Positions 7,782 through 16,083 of a stretch of 19,356 nt of DNA are shown here, one piece after another. The notes beneath the pieces were generated by a model, which did no database searches, was not told the origin of the DNA, and saw nothing but the letters and a program-made list of their open reading frames with translations. The position numbers were made by a program, and so were the translations under genes. How positions within the stretch are numbered: position 1 is the first letter of the stretch; each line of letters starts with the position of its first letter. This DNA comes from GWC2-45-44 sp041661665 (GTDB taxonomy: Bacteria > Planctomycetota > Phycisphaerae > Sedimentisphaerales > UBA12454): assembly GCA_041661665.1 (NCBI GenBank), contig JBAZTW010000039.1:1-19356 (forward strand), read 5' to 3'.

Positions 7782-8920
7782 AAACAGTAAAATTCGGCAT
7801 AATCGGTTGCGGCCTGATGGGTCGGGAATTTGCTTCTGCTGTTGCCCGCTGGTGTCATTTGCCTGAAATGGATGTCAAACCTGAAATAGTGGCTATTTGC
7901 GATGCCAGCGAAAAAATTATGGAGTGGTACACACAAAACCTTCCGACAATAAAGCAGGTAACTAAAAATTACAAAGAGTTGCTTGCCAATAAGGAAGTGG
8001 AAGCTGTGTATATCGCCGTGCCGCACAATCTGCATCAGGAATTCTACTGCGCAGCGATTGAATCAGGCAAGCATCTGCTTGGCGAAAAACCCTTTGGCAT
8101 TGATAAGGCCGCAAATGATAAAATAACAGAATGTATTAAAAAACACCCTAAAGTCTTCGTCAGATGTTCAAGCGAATCACCGTTCTTTCCTGCTGTTCAG
8201 CGTATAGGAGATATGATTGAGGCAGATGCTTTCGGCACGATTCTCGAAGTGCACAGCGGCTTCCTGCATTCCAGCGATCTTGATGCCGATAAACCCATCA
8301 ACTGGAAACGTATGATAGAATTCAATGGCGAATACGGCTGCATGGGCGATTTAGGAATGCACGCATGTCATATGCCGTTCAGGGCCGGCTGGATGCCGAT
8401 TAACGTTCGCGCACAGCTTTCAAAAATTGTCAAGGAACGTCCTGATGGCAAAGGCGGCAAAGCACTATGCAAGACATGGGACAATGCGACACTTTTCTGC
8501 GAGGCAAAGGACACTAAAACAGGCTGGACATTTCCTCTGACCATAAAAACACATCGTATTGCTCCCGGTAATAAAAATAACTGGTACCTTGAAATATGGG
8601 GCACAAAAGCATGCGTCCGCTGGAGCAGTAAACAGATAAATACGCTGGAAATTCTTGAATACAAGGGCGGCCAGCAATCTTGGCAGAATATTGATATGGG
8701 GCATGAAGTGGCGTATAAGTCAATCACTGGCGGCATCTTTCAGATGGGCTTCTCTGATTCCATCCTCCAGATGTGGGCGGCATTTTGTTATGAACTTGTG
8801 CACGGCAAATCGCCGAAAAAATTTGCCGGCTGTGTAACACCGCAGGAAGTAGCCGCAAGCCATAGTCTCTTCACCGCGGCTCTTGAATCGCATAAAATGC
8901 GGCAGGTTATTGCACTTTAA
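7778..8920 (+). CDS. Gfo/Idh/MocA-family NAD(P)-dependent oxidoreductase
   Basis: 380 residues. The N-terminal Rossmann fold shows the dinucleotide loop GIIGCGLMG (7-15), the VAICDAS strand end (38-44) and the family EKP motif in GEKPFGID (102-109). The second alpha/beta domain carries GDLGMHACHMP (190-200), which corresponds to the GD.G.H..D substrate/catalytic motif with His195. The final Asp of that motif is His198 here, a small departure from common members. Relatives oxidise or reduce one hydroxyl of sugars, sugar acids or inositols with NAD(P). The start codon overlaps the aminotransferase stop (ATGA), so both are translated together. This hints that a ketone made here is the partner of the transamination. 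No signal peptide, cytosolic. Confidence 0.9.
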   Translation: MKTVKFGIIGCGLMGREFASAVARWCHLPEMDVKPEIVAICDASEKIMEWYTQNLPTIKQVTKNYKELLANKEVEAVYIAVPHNLHQEFYCAAIESGKHLLGEKPFGIDKAANDKITECIKKHPKVFVRCSSESPFFPAVQRIGDMIEADAFGTILEVHSGFLHSSDLDADKPINWKRMIEFNGEYGCMGDLGMHACHMPFRAGWMPINVRAQLSKIVKERPDGKGGKALCKTWDNATLFCEAKDTKTGWTFPLTIKTHRIAPGNKNNWYLEIWGTKACVRWSSKQINTLEILEYKGGQQSWQNIDMGHEVAYKSITGGIFQMGFSDSILQMWAAFCYELVHGKSPKKFAGCVTPQEVAASHSLFTAALESHKMRQVIAL

Positions 8921-8939
8921 ATTATTGGGAAACATAATT

Positions 8940-10190
8940 ATGGAAAATACGATTTTAAAAACCGCACTGCATAATCTAAAACTGACCGCTGGGCGTCTTT
9001 GTCTTGATGATGCGATGCTCTCGCGTCTAAGTGAGCCGAAGGAAAAAATTGAAATCACCGCAAACCCAACTCTTGCCAGTGGCCGCAAGCTGCATTTTCG
9101 GGCGTTTGTTGTGCGTCATAATGACGCTATTGGCCCCGCAAAAGGCGGCATACGGATGTCGCCGAGTGTTACAATGGACGATATAACCGGTCTTTCGATG
9201 GAAATGACGTGGAAAACCTCACTGATTGGTGTTCCGTTTGGCGGGGGTAAAAGTGGTATTTGCATTGATCCTGCGGGAATTTCTGCTGCTGACAAGGAAG
9301 TGGTTATCCGTGCATTCACCCGTGCGGTACATCGGCACGTTGGTCCTGAAATATATATTCCCGCCCCTGATATGGGCACCAACGAGACCGATATGGGGCA
9401 TATCCGCGATTGCATCGCTTATTCAGAAGGCACTTCTATCACCAACGGTTGCTTTGTAACCGGCAAGCCAGTAGTGCTGGGCGGTATTGTTGGCAGACGC
9501 GAGGCGACCGGTAAAGGTGTGGTCTATACGACGCTGGCGGCGTGTGAAAAGCTTGGTATCGATATAAGGAAAGCTCGTGTGGCCGTGCAGGGCTTTGGTA
9601 ATGTCGGTTCGATTGCAGCTATCGCGATTGCACAGGCAGGCGCTAAAGTTGTCGCTGTTGCGGATGTGAATGGCGGTGTCTATAATGAGGCAGGCATCGA
9701 TATGCAAAAACTTGCGGAGCATTTCAAGAGCACAGGGTCATTGAAAGACTTTGCCGGAAGTAAGGCGATAACCAGCGATGGTGTGCTGGAAGTGTCCTGC
9801 GATATACTTATCCCAGCGGCAACACAATCCCAGATTACAATTAGGAATGCAAACAAGGTGCAGGCAAAAATTATTGCCGAAGGTGCCAATGCTCCGACAA
9901 CGCCTGAAGCCGACGAGATATTGAAAAAACGTGGAATTTTTGTGATACCAGATATTCTTTGCAACGCCGGCGGAGTATTTGTGTCGTATCTCGAATATAC
10001 TCAGGAAACACAGCGTGAACAGATGACGCTTGAACAGGTCGAACGGCGACTGAGCGAGCGTATGAGGTTGCGTTTTGCTGATGTTGAAACTTATGCCGCA
10101 AAAAAGATGCTCACGATGCGTGAAGCGGCGATGGATATGGCAGTAAATCGAGTTGTGGAAGCGATCGTTGCCAGAGGTTTTTTGCCATAA
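8940..10190 (+). CDS. gdhA: Glutamate dehydrogenase
   Basis: 416 residues from ATG 8940. An upstream in-frame start at 8883 would overlap the preceding gene and add 19 residues that do not match the family. The enzyme interconverts glutamate with 2-oxoglutarate plus ammonia using NAD(P). Active-site residues of the ELFV family are all present with the spacing of the Clostridium symbiosum enzyme (Lys89, Lys113, Lys125, Asp165): Lys68 in GPAKGGIRM, Lys92 in WKTSL, Lys104 in GGGKSG and Asp144 in PAPD. Lys68 matters because leucine dehydrogenases carry a non-basic residue there, so glutamate is the expected substrate. The coenzyme domain has GFGNVG at 218-223; cofactor choice is unresolved. It lies 19 bases after the Gfo/Idh/MocA gene in the same operon and probably recycles glutamate for the aminotransferase. 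Confidence 0.93.
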   Translation: MENTILKTALHNLKLTAGRLCLDDAMLSRLSEPKEKIEITANPTLASGRKLHFRAFVVRHNDAIGPAKGGIRMSPSVTMDDITGLSMEMTWKTSLIGVPFGGGKSGICIDPAGISAADKEVVIRAFTRAVHRHVGPEIYIPAPDMGTNETDMGHIRDCIAYSEGTSITNGCFVTGKPVVLGGIVGRREATGKGVVYTTLAACEKLGIDIRKARVAVQGFGNVGSIAAIAIAQAGAKVVAVADVNGGVYNEAGIDMQKLAEHFKSTGSLKDFAGSKAITSDGVLEVSCDILIPAATQSQITIRNANKVQAKIIAEGANAPTTPEADEILKKRGIFVIPDILCNAGGVFVSYLEYTQETQREQMTLEQVERRLSERMRLRFADVETYAAKKMLTMREAAMDMAVNRVVEAIVARGFLP

Positions 10191-10285
10191 AAGATGGTTT
10201 TGTATACCCTATTTTTGGAAAATTTCTGAAAAAGTTGAGTTTTGTTGTGCATCTGTTGCACACCTGATTTTGCCCATAAACAAAA

Positions 10286-10315
10286 GAAGACAAGCAGCTA
10301 TAACTACTTGTCTTC
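10286..10315 (-). terminator. Rho-independent terminator of the tRNA-Phe gene
   Basis: Nine perfectly paired bases, GAAGACAAG (10286-10294) against CTTGTCTTC (10307-10315), enclose a 12-base loop. On the minus strand the stem is followed by TTTTGTTT. It begins 14 bases after the tRNA 3' end. On the plus strand no T-run follows, so it is not a good terminator for the glutamate dehydrogenase operon. Confidence 0.75.
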
Positions 10316-10329
10316 AAATATGTTAAAAA

Positions 10330-10402
<73 letters not shown>

Positions 10403-10403
10403 A

Positions 10404-10744
10404 TAAATATTTATAAAATAAAGACTTATAATAAATGCTATTTTATTTATATTCTTAATTAATACAACCTTGGCTGCAACTATTTTGTAAATTACAATAT
10501 AATTGTAATGAGCTCATTGCGAATAAGAATTTGTGTTAATGGTTTTGCTCACGTCAAAAGCCGATAATAAAAAACTAAAAACACGCTCAAACAAACTCCA
10601 GCTTATTTTATACTCAACGGGTCAATATTGCAAGAAAATTAAGGATATACGCCTTCAGCTTAAATTAGACTATAAAGAGGTCTATTTTGATTGACGGTTT
10701 TAGCTCATACAGTTTTCTTAATTTTCACAAACGATTTATTAAAG
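10404..10744. other. AT-rich region without genes between tRNA-Phe and the Ehr-like operon
   Basis: I see no coding sequence with family character here. The region holds the likely promoter of the tRNA (minus strand, AT-rich, no clear boxes) and the 3' flank of the operon ending at 10745. It contains a perfect 8-base palindrome, ATTACAAT (10491-10498) and ATTGTAAT (10502-10509), with a 3-base spacer. There is also a weak 5-base hairpin TAGAC/GTCTA near 10665-10685 followed by TTTT. That hairpin could be a poor bidirectional terminator, but it is not convincing. Confidence 0.5.
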
Positions 10745-11533
10745 TTATCTCCCATCGCCTCCAGGCTTGACCGCGCTGCTGTTATAACGGCCAAGAAAGG
10801 TTATAAGCCCATCGAGGATAGTGTATGGATGTGGTGGACAGCCGGGGATATATAAATCTACTGATACTATGCCGTTGATTCCATCGTTAACCTCCGAATG
10901 CCCTGCGTAAATTCCCCCTGAAATTGCACAAGCGCCGACAGCGATTACAAATTTCGGTGCCGGAATCGCATCATAAGTTTTTTTCAGCGCCAGCTTCATA
11001 TTTTCCGTTACAGGGCCGGTAACAAGGATTCCGTCAGCGTGACGCGGTGAAGCGACAAACTGAATGCCGAATCGGCTAAGGTCGTAAGTAAGCGTTGTCA
11101 GCACATTAGTATCTGCCTCACAGGCGTTGCATCCGCCTGCGCTGACCTGGCGGAGTTTGAGAGACCTGCCGAATATCCTTTGACTTTCCTTGTCAATCGC
11201 CTGCGCCAGTTTTACCTCGGCATCTGAAATCAGCAAATCATCACGCCGGTTTGCCGTGAGACGATAATTTTTTGAAAATTCGATAACATTATTTGAGCAT
11301 ATCTGCATACATTTTCCGCAAAAAATACATTTGCCCAAATCGACACAAACTTTATTGTCTCTAAAAACTATCGCACCGGTCGGACAGTTTTTTTCGCACA
11401 TCCGGCATTTATTGCATTTGTCGTAATGCAGAATCGGTCTGCCTCTAAAGCGTTCAGGCATAACAGGCTGTTTCGCCGGAAACGGATATGTGCGATAACC
11501 CTGTTTTATTCGTGATATCATTGCTTTTAACAT
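10745..11533 (-). CDS. hyfI: Ferredoxin-small subunit fusion of an Ehr-type complex (HyfH + HyfI fusion)
   Basis: 262 residues joining two proteins that are separate in E. coli hydrogenase 4. Residues 35-82 hold two [4Fe-4S] sites: Cys40/43/46/50 (CNKCRMCEKNCP) and Cys69/72/75/79 (CIFCGKCMQIC). Residues 125-250 are the NuoB/small-subunit domain. It keeps the four ligands of the proximal cluster: Cys135 and Cys138 in GGCNACEAD, Cys202 in GACAISGG and Cys232 in PGCPPHP. It would carry electrons from a soluble donor, perhaps ferredoxin, to the catalytic-subunit interface on the cytoplasmic side. GAGG precedes the ATG by 6 bases. It is the last gene of the operon, 7 bases after the large-subunit gene. 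The short Ser/Gly-rich tail is unremarkable. Fusion follows the native hyfH-hyfI order. Confidence 0.93.
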   Translation of the reverse strand: MLKAMISRIKQGYRTYPFPAKQPVMPERFRGRPILHYDKCNKCRMCEKNCPTGAIVFRDNKVCVDLGKCIFCGKCMQICSNNVIEFSKNYRLTANRRDDLLISDAEVKLAQAIDKESQRIFGRSLKLRQVSAGGCNACEADTNVLTTLTYDLSRFGIQFVASPRHADGILVTGPVTENMKLALKKTYDAIPAPKFVIAVGACAISGGIYAGHSEVNDGINGIVSVDLYIPGCPPHPYTILDGLITFLGRYNSSAVKPGGDGR

Positions 11534-11540
11534 AACAGCC

Positions 11541-13058
11541 TCACAGGTCGTGTCCGCAGTAAGAAAGGTTGAAACTTTTATTGCACAGCGGGAAATCGGA
11601 TATTTGCTGATTCCGCATCACGACAGCCAGCCCAGCCCAGTTATGAAACGATGGGTCAACAATTTTATAACGTACAAGTTTCCCACTGCTGTCGGTTATG
11701 GCTGTATGGCATATTTCGCCTCGCCAGCCCTCTGTCATCGCCGCAACAATTTTATTCGGCGCAGCGGGAGCGACATTAGTTTGTATCTGACCGGGTGTCA
11801 TTATATCGAGTACGCTGTTGATAAATGCCGCCGAGTGCTGTATCTCAAGCCATCTAACATAAGCACGCGCGAAAACATCTCCTGTTCCCCATGTTGCCAC
11901 AGGTATCTGCTGGAACTGAAAAATTCCGCTTGCGAAATTATATCGGCAGTCGCATTGCAAACCGCTGGCACGAGCCGGTGGCCCGACGATTCCTAATTCT
12001 TTGCACGTCCGTTCCGTCAATATGCCGGTGTCGTCAAATCGACTTAATACCGAAGGCGTTGTCCACAAACAGCCTGCCGCATTTGTTACATCTTTTAGAG
12101 CCTCTGCCAAACGCTTGCGCAAATCATCAATATGTTTTTTTTCGAGGTCGAAGACCGTTCCGCCTGGCATTACAAAGCTTCGGCCAAAACGGTTGCCGCA
12201 CAATATTGCGGTCATATTAAGAAAATCGCCGCGAATACGTCCGCAAAACGACGCGGTCGGCAGATAGCCTATGTCGCCAGCCAGCGCGCCCAGGTCGCCG
12301 GTATGATTGGCAAGTCGTTCGAGTTCAAGAGCAATTCCACGCAGCATTTGCGCTCTGGCAGGAACCGAACATCCCGCCAGCGATTCGAGAATATGACAAT
12401 ATGTCATAGTGTGTCCGATAGTTGTATCGCCTGCCGCCGTTTCGATATAATGAATCGACCGCTTATGTGGTGAACCTGCCATTTGCCGTTCAATGCCGCG
12501 ATGCTGATAGCCCAGCGATATTTCCAGGTGCAAAATATTTTCACCACTGCACTGAAAACGAAAATGTCCCGGCTCGATTATTCCCGCATGTACCGGGCCA
12601 ACGGCGACTTCGTGAATCTCACTGCCCTCGACACGGAAAAAATTCGTTACAGATGGCTGAATTGGCAAATCCGCAGAACGCTTCCATACATCCTGCCCAG
12701 TATATGACCGATGAAAACGTATAGGTTTGAGCCAGGGATGACCATTTGGGCATATCCCAAACTGTTCGGCGATTTCACGTTCAAACCAATGCGCCTGCGG
12801 ACAATCAGGTGTCAGCGATGGATAACTTTCTTTTACATCAGTCGATGTCAGATGCAGCAATCCCTGATTGTCGTCAGCAAGAACAGCTATTAGTTTTACA
12901 ATATTGTTATCAACAGGCATACCGAACAGCGAGGCTATACGCATACCTTCATCAACTCTGCTGATAACGGTATTGCGAAAATCATTTATCTCCAGATTAG
13001 GCAATGCGCTGATATCCGCGGTTTTGCAGTTATATATAGTAAGCAGTTGTCGGCTCAT
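11541..13058 (-). CDS. hyfG: Nickel-free hydrogenase large subunit homologue (HyfG-like, 30-kDa + large domain)
   Basis: 505 residues. Residues 1-135 are the 30-kDa (NuoC-like) domain, with WFEREIAEQFGICPNGHP at 91-108. Residues 150-505 are the NuoD/large-subunit domain, with GPVHAGIIEPGHF (154-166), GYQHRGIE (183-190) and LANHTGDLGAL (249-259). The nickel site is gone. The first motif, normally R.CG.C..xH, reads ETAAGDTTIGH (206-216), with Ala209 and Thr212 in place of the cysteines and only His216 kept. The C-terminal DPC..C reads DPSFHN (468-473), with Ser470 and Asn473. It ends in a further 32 residues (NKSFNLSY is in this tail), which in real hydrogenases would be cut off after nickel insertion. 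It therefore cannot be a hydrogenase and belongs with the Ehr group. The start overlaps the upstream stop (TAATG). Confidence 0.92.
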   Translation of the reverse strand: MSRQLLTIYNCKTADISALPNLEINDFRNTVISRVDEGMRIASLFGMPVDNNIVKLIAVLADDNQGLLHLTSTDVKESYPSLTPDCPQAHWFEREIAEQFGICPNGHPWLKPIRFHRSYTGQDVWKRSADLPIQPSVTNFFRVEGSEIHEVAVGPVHAGIIEPGHFRFQCSGENILHLEISLGYQHRGIERQMAGSPHKRSIHYIETAAGDTTIGHTMTYCHILESLAGCSVPARAQMLRGIALELERLANHTGDLGALAGDIGYLPTASFCGRIRGDFLNMTAILCGNRFGRSFVMPGGTVFDLEKKHIDDLRKRLAEALKDVTNAAGCLWTTPSVLSRFDDTGILTERTCKELGIVGPPARASGLQCDCRYNFASGIFQFQQIPVATWGTGDVFARAYVRWLEIQHSAAFINSVLDIMTPGQIQTNVAPAAPNKIVAAMTEGWRGEICHTAITDSSGKLVRYKIVDPSFHNWAGLAVVMRNQQISDFPLCNKSFNLSYCGHDL

Positions 13059-14530
13059 TATCGGCCTCCCAGTAAACCGGCAATGGTATGTAAAATATCA
13101 CTCAGGTGCGTTGGGATATAAACACCCAGCAGCAGCACACCGCACAGCAGTATCGCAGGCGGCACAATAGCGCCGAATCTTTCGGTTTTTACAGAAGCAT
13201 CTTCAGCGTCCCGTCCCTGCGTCATACGAAACGCGATAGCGGAAATGCCCACAAAAATAATCGCCAGAAGTATCAGATATGCTGTTGCGACAAAATACCG
13301 TCCCTGCTCAATGCCTGACTTTAAAATCGTAAATTCACTCATAAATGTTCCGAATGGCGGAAAACCGGTAATTGCCAGCAGTCCCGCCGTCCACAGCAAT
13401 CCAGATGCCGGTATTTTTCTGAGCATACCGCGCACCTTGCTCGCAGTTTTTGTTTTATATGCCGCAACGATATTGCCGGCCACCAAAAACATTCCCGCCT
13501 TGGCAAGCGAATGATTGACCGCGTGCAGCATCGAGCCGAATACAGCCGCTCCGCCAAGCCCGACGCCCAGAGCGAGTATGCCTATATGTTCGACGCTTGA
13601 ATAGGCGAGCATACGTTTATAATCCGCCTGCCCCACGACAAATACCGCCGCAAACCCCATAGAGACAAGCCCGAACAGAACTAATAAATCCTGCGCAAAA
13701 GGCAGACAACCTGCCGCCGCCGTTACCTCATAAGCCCGCAGAATGCCCACAAATGCACAATTTAGCAGCGTTCCTGATAAAAGCGCAGATACAACAGATG
13801 GCGCCTCGGAATGCGCATCGGGAAGCCAGGTATGCAGTGGGGCAAGCCCCATTTTTGTGCCGTAGCCGACTAAGAAAAATATAAAAGACGCTTTTATCCA
13901 CGGCGCCCACAATTGCGAAGCGTGGGCGATAAGGTCGCATCGCATCAAAGGTATCGTGCTGCCATCCTGTGACGAGGCGGCAATCGCGAGAAAAAAATTG
14001 CCTAACAGAGATACTGCGATGCCGACCGAACAAATCAGCAGGTATTTCCAGGTCGCCTCAAGCGAACGATGCTGGCGATGAAAATAAATCAGCGGCGCAG
14101 ACACAAGTGTTGTGGCTTCCATCGAAACCCACAGCATCCCGAAATGCTGGCTGGTGATAACCATCGTCATTGTCATCAAAAACATCAGCAGGCAGGCCGT
14201 GAATATTGCTTCCGGCGCATTAACGAAAAATTCTTCTTCCTGAAAATCCTTTTTACTGCCGTGCTGTTCAGCTTTAAGGTATCCGACAGCATAAAATGAT
14301 GCCATAAGAAACAGAGCACTCGTAATGCTCAAAAACAATTGCGCAATAGGGTCAATTACAAACCAGCCGTTCAGTATTGACTGGCCTGTCCACACCCAGC
14401 TTGCCGCCATAACAGTCGTATGGCAGCAGGCAGCGATAACTAAAATAATTCGCCGCAAGCCGTCCGCGTGAATAAGCAGACTCAATATCGCCGCGGCAAA
14501 TGGTATCAGTAGTAATGCCCAAATCATCAT
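13058..14530 (-). CDS. hyfF: Antiporter-like membrane subunit (HyfF-like, NuoM/NuoN type)
   Basis: 490 residues, about 13-14 hydrophobic segments, inner membrane. It contributes one ion-translocation channel to the complex. Visible key residues are Glu138 in SMEATTL (TM5 glutamate), Lys226 in GYGTKMGLAPLHTWLPDAH (TM7 lysine and the adjacent loop), the lysine in DYKRMLAYSSVEH, and the lysine in HSLAKAGMF (TM12). At the TM8 position, where NuoM and the HyfB-like protein here have lysine (LLK/MIK), it has Asn257 (LLNCAFVGILR). The start overlaps the hyfE stop by one base (TGATG) and the stop overlaps the hyfG start (TAATG), so the three genes are translationally coupled. There is no long C-terminal amphipathic helix as in NuoL. 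Confidence 0.92.
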   Translation of the reverse strand: MMIWALLLIPFAAAILSLLIHADGLRRIILVIAACCHTTVMAASWVWTGQSILNGWFVIDPIAQLFLSITSALFLMASFYAVGYLKAEQHGSKKDFQEEEFFVNAPEAIFTACLLMFLMTMTMVITSQHFGMLWVSMEATTLVSAPLIYFHRQHRSLEATWKYLLICSVGIAVSLLGNFFLAIAASSQDGSTIPLMRCDLIAHASQLWAPWIKASFIFFLVGYGTKMGLAPLHTWLPDAHSEAPSVVSALLSGTLLNCAFVGILRAYEVTAAAGCLPFAQDLLVLFGLVSMGFAAVFVVGQADYKRMLAYSSVEHIGILALGVGLGGAAVFGSMLHAVNHSLAKAGMFLVAGNIVAAYKTKTASKVRGMLRKIPASGLLWTAGLLAITGFPPFGTFMSEFTILKSGIEQGRYFVATAYLILLAIIFVGISAIAFRMTQGRDAEDASVKTERFGAIVPPAILLCGVLLLGVYIPTHLSDILHTIAGLLGGR

Positions 14531-15162
14531 CAGTTCCTTAGCGTACTCAACTGGTCGGTATTTATATGGTCAAATTGTCTGCTGATATGGAAAATTGCGA
14601 TACCCATCACAAATACGCCAACGAATACATCGAGCAGAATTCCAAGTTCGATTAACAGCGGCTGCTGTTTTGCGATAGCCATACCGAACGCGTAAATACC
14701 GTTTTCAAGCACCAAATATCCCAGTACCTGCATCAGCGCCTTCTTTCGGCCAACAATCAGGAACAATCCCACTATCAGCGTGAATAGTGCAACCGGAATA
14801 AGCATCGCCGAGTTCACACTATACGGCAGCGGCAGACGCGTGCCTATCCAGGACGAAAAAACCAGCGCAACCGGCCCAGCCAGCAGCGATAACCCATATC
14901 CGACATAAGGGTCATCCTCACGCCAGACATTCAACTGCCGCAGAGTCCGCCAGAGTACCATTGGAAATAAGATACCCTTAATCGCCACGCTCAGAACCGC
15001 GAACACAAGCAGCTGCATCTCAAATTTATGTATCAGCAGCGGCAATATACCCAGAGCTACTCCCTGCGTCGCAACCACGCGAATGCACGCGCGAAGTCTG
15101 CCCGTACCCAGAATAACCATATTCGTAAGTATCAGCAGCACCATTATAATATCAGTCCACAA
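14530..15162 (-). CDS. hyfE: HyfE-like membrane subunit (NuoK/MrpC-related)
   Basis: 210 residues, mostly hydrophobic, with about six or seven membrane segments. The C-terminal part, including VLGYLVLENGIYAFG and LLDVFVGVFVMG, is the NuoK-like core. The Glu in LENG corresponds to a buried glutamate of the ion path. The preferred start is TTG at 15162. AAGGAA lies about 8 bases before it, whereas the next in-frame ATG (15144) would leave that site 26 bases away. It lies 3 bases after the hyfC-like stop and overlaps hyfF by one base. The family bridges the NuoH-like subunit and the antiporter subunits in hydrogenase-4 and formate-hydrogenlyase-type complexes. There is no separate hyfD homologue in this operon. 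Confidence 0.88.
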   Translation of the reverse strand: MWTDIIMVLLILTNMVILGTGRLRACIRVVATQGVALGILPLLIHKFEMQLLVFAVLSVAIKGILFPMVLWRTLRQLNVWREDDPYVGYGLSLLAGPVALVFSSWIGTRLPLPYSVNSAMLIPVALFTLIVGLFLIVGRKKALMQVLGYLVLENGIYAFGMAIAKQQPLLIELGILLDVFVGVFVMGIAIFHISRQFDHINTDQLSTLRN

Positions 15163-15165
15163 AGT

Positions 15166-16083
15166 TTAGTTCCTTAACGCAAAAACAAGAGACAGTATTG
15201 CAAGAGCGATTGCCGCAAAAAGCAGATGAGGCACATATATAAGCCGCAGCCTTGCCATACATGATTCGACTATACCTGTTAAAATCGCCACGACAAAAAT
15301 CGCCGCCACAGCAATCGGCATCGACAGCCACAAAGACATCGCACCGCAGGGCACGATAATTCCGACGAGTATCGCTGCGAATATCCACAGCTTCAGAGCC
15401 GCGCCATACATAATAAACGCCAAATCCGGCCCGCTGTTATCGAGTGCCATTACTTCGTGTATCATCGTCAGCTCAAGGTGCGTATTCGGGTCGTCCACCG
15501 GAATACGGGCATTCTCAGCAAGAAGAACAATAATCATCGCCGCCGCAGCCAGCAGCAGTGTTGCGCAATTACTCGTCCATACCGCAGGTGTAATGGCTGA
15601 AAAAATTCCTGAAAACGAAATGCTCGAAGTCTGCCGAGCCATTGCCGCCAGAGCGATAAATAATGCAGGCTCCGCCAACGCGGAAAACTGTACTTCTCTG
15701 CTTGCGCCCATTCCCTCGAAACTTGAACCGGTATCCAAGGCACCGATGACAAGGAAAAATCGCATCAGCCCCAGCAAATATGCGACAAGTATCAAATCGC
15801 CATTAAAACCCAGCAGCGTTTTATCGCAGCCTATCGGTACAATAAACACTGTCAGCAAAACCGCAGAAAGACAAATCACCGGCATCGCTTTGAATATCCA
15901 CGATGTTGTTGAACTGTAAACTACGCCCTTATGAAGCAGCCGCCGCAAATCATAATATGGCTGAAGCACAGGCTGGCCGCGCCTGCCCGCGAAATTCGCC
16001 TTGACGCGATTGATTACGCCCAGCAGCATCGGTGCAAGCACAATACCTAAAACAGGCTGAAGTATCATCGCAAAATTTATCAT
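15166..16083 (-). CDS. hyfC: HyfC-like membrane subunit (NuoH/HycD family)
   Basis: 305 residues from ATG 16083. The frame extends upstream to 16164, but those codons overlap the preceding gene, and ATGA at 16083-16080 is a classic stop-start overlap. It is the membrane anchor that contacts the peripheral arm. Family motifs on the cytoplasmic loops are conserved: GRRGQPVLQPYYDL (33-46), SFEGMGASREVQFSALAEPA (121-140) and ENARIPVDDPNTHLELTMIHE (190-210). These acidic loops form the junction through which the redox reaction is thought to drive ion movement. Eight or so hydrophobic segments are visible. The exact THLELTMIHE motif is diagnostic of the HyfC/HycD branch rather than NuoH. Confidence 0.92.
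   Translation of the reverse strand: MINFAMILQPVLGIVLAPMLLGVINRVKANFAGRRGQPVLQPYYDLRRLLHKGVVYSSTTSWIFKAMPVICLSAVLLTVFIVPIGCDKTLLGFNGDLILVAYLLGLMRFFLVIGALDTGSSFEGMGASREVQFSALAEPALFIALAAMARQTSSISFSGIFSAITPAVWTSNCATLLLAAAAMIIVLLAENARIPVDDPNTHLELTMIHEVMALDNSGPDLAFIMYGAALKLWIFAAILVGIIVPCGAMSLWLSMPIAVAAIFVVAILTGIVESCMARLRLIYVPHLLFAAIALAILSLVFALRN

Noticed and set aside
8940..10190. Leucine/valine dehydrogenase
   Set aside because: Lys68 in GPAKGG matches the glutamate-side-chain lysine of GDH; branched-chain enzymes have a non-basic residue there.
10246..10262. Small hairpin TGTGCA/TGCACA after the glutamate dehydrogenase gene as its terminator
   Set aside because: Six base pairs with only a short T run several bases later; too weak to call.
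11541..13058. Functional [NiFe] hydrogenase 4
   Set aside because: All four nickel-binding cysteines are replaced, and codons at both motifs were read directly from the DNA, so a frame error is not the cause.
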